A DNA stretch of 64,000 bases from Limonium bicolor (lineage: Eukaryota; Streptophyta; Magnoliopsida; Caryophyllales; Plumbaginaceae), in the NCBI GenBank assembly GCA_023374045.1, contig CM041778.1, positions 362,426,831 to 362,490,830 on the forward strand, in the 5' to 3' direction. Under the pieces are notes generated by a model. It ran no database searches. It saw only the letters and a list, made by a program, of their open reading frames with translations, and was not told the origin of the DNA. Positions 63,037 to 64,000 of the stretch are shown here, piece by piece (within the stretch, counting starts at the first letter, position 1; each line of letters begins with the position of its first letter). Both the position numbers and the translations under genes were made by a program.

Positions 63037-64000
63037 TGTAACACCCCTACCGCTAATACCGTCATTACCGTCCAATCTCCTCATACTTGCATACCTTCGC
63101 AGCGGATACATACTTACACAACGGTGGGTGATACAATGCCGTCAGCCACCCACGTGACTAACAAGGCCTACTACTACTTACATCATCGGTCTGATGGACC
63201 GGAATCCCGAGTACTACACAACTACTATACATACTCCCATTACCTACTGAGTACCACAATTCTCCATTTGATACAATACTCTACAATTACAATACAACAT
63301 ACCGAGTTTGCTAAGATCCAAATACAAGTACAAATACAACAATCCTTTCAAGTTTATACATACTCATTGAAAGTCTAACCTCTACCCATTCCTCACAACC
63401 ATATACTTTCAAACTACTTAATGGTGTACCGCTTGGTACACTTCTACATTCAAGGCTACAAGCCTTATACAATGCTTTACTAACTACAATTCATTCCTAG
63501 CTATCTAAACATAGCCGCCGGTCTCTTACTGTGACCATAACTGCTTCGGTACCTGTACAATAAAAACATTGCCCCTAGGGGCTCAGCTTACGCTGCATAT
63601 GACTTCCGCATACCCCGCGTACTAGCGAGGGTACGCTGACCACTTGGTCGAATACATGCAATTCATTTTACTCATACATACATACATGCTTCATTCATAA
63701 TACTACAATCCTACACAAGGAATACATACATACACTTCAATACATTCAAGGAAGACAAAACAAGTCAACCAATCATACTTACCTTTACGGAATTACGTTT
63801 ACACAATACATACACAATACTTTGTTAGCTCCTTTTTACCCACCCGGGTTAATCGGGTGGAGAATACTCTTTTACTCAAGGTTAATGACTTACACCAGCC
63901 AAGACCATTACTCATACATACTTTACTTACTTACTTACTTACTCAAGTCAAGTCGTAGTGACCTCCGGGCAGGGACTACACCGTCCCACCACCGGGCTTT
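63037..64000 (-). repeat. Long LTR copy C (partial, runs off the window)
   Basis: It begins TGTAACACCCCTACCGC, identical to the start of copy B on the plus strand, and follows it through ACCCACGTGACTAACAAGGC, the CCCCTAGGGG block and a TACTTACTTACT array near 63920. The left flank GCATT (63032-63036) should be its target duplication. The other end is outside, so whether it is a solo LTR or part of an element is unknown. Confidence 0.8.

Overview
This is plant nuclear DNA, probably from a eudicot. It holds one recognisable host gene and dense layers of transposable elements. The host gene is a 28-exon SMC6 (SMC5/6 DNA-repair complex) on the minus strand at 26031-47006. Its 28 coding pieces add up to 1,054 residues once two one-base gaps are allowed for, which matches plant SMC6 proteins. 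Everything else supportable is transposon-derived: Ty3/gypsy-type long LTRs, two Mutator-like elements (MULEs), a CACTA element, PIF/Harbinger-like, Stowaway-like, hAT-like and Mutator-type MITEs, TRIMs, small solo LTRs, and LINE and hAT relics.

Layout. 1-8607 is the 3' end of a plus-strand chromovirus-like retrotransposon: degraded internal DNA, a polypurine tract, then a 4.56 kb LTR. 8608-11949 carries a decayed plant mobile domain (MAIN/PMD) gene and unassigned DNA. 11950-16520 is a 4.57 kb solo LTR of the same family in the opposite orientation, with a perfect AAATC target duplication. 16521-18842 is further LTR-like DNA. 18843-22172 is a minus-strand MULE 5' half whose acidic linker has grown into a huge Asp-codon microsatellite. 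22173-26030 is AT-rich DNA full of nested MITEs. 26031-47006 is SMC6, with at least seven small element insertions in its introns. 47007-50236 has a Stowaway, a hAT relic and unassigned DNA. 50237-63036 is a second, plus-strand MULE containing a 6.7 kb CACTA (TSD GAT), a 2.4 kb LTR-like insertion (which itself carries a TIR element) and a 412 bp MITE. It is cut off before its C-terminus by a third copy of the long-LTR family that runs out of the window.

The insertion junctions are clean enough to order many of the events. The two MULE copies share N-terminal coding, the acidic linker and arrays of short palindromes. A recurrent pattern cuts across the window: reading frames of SMC6, the CACTA genes and the MULE are broken by one-base losses, mostly in short homopolymers. 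That points to either assembly indels or unusual decay, and it matters for any gene model built here. I found no rRNA, tRNA or CRISPR.
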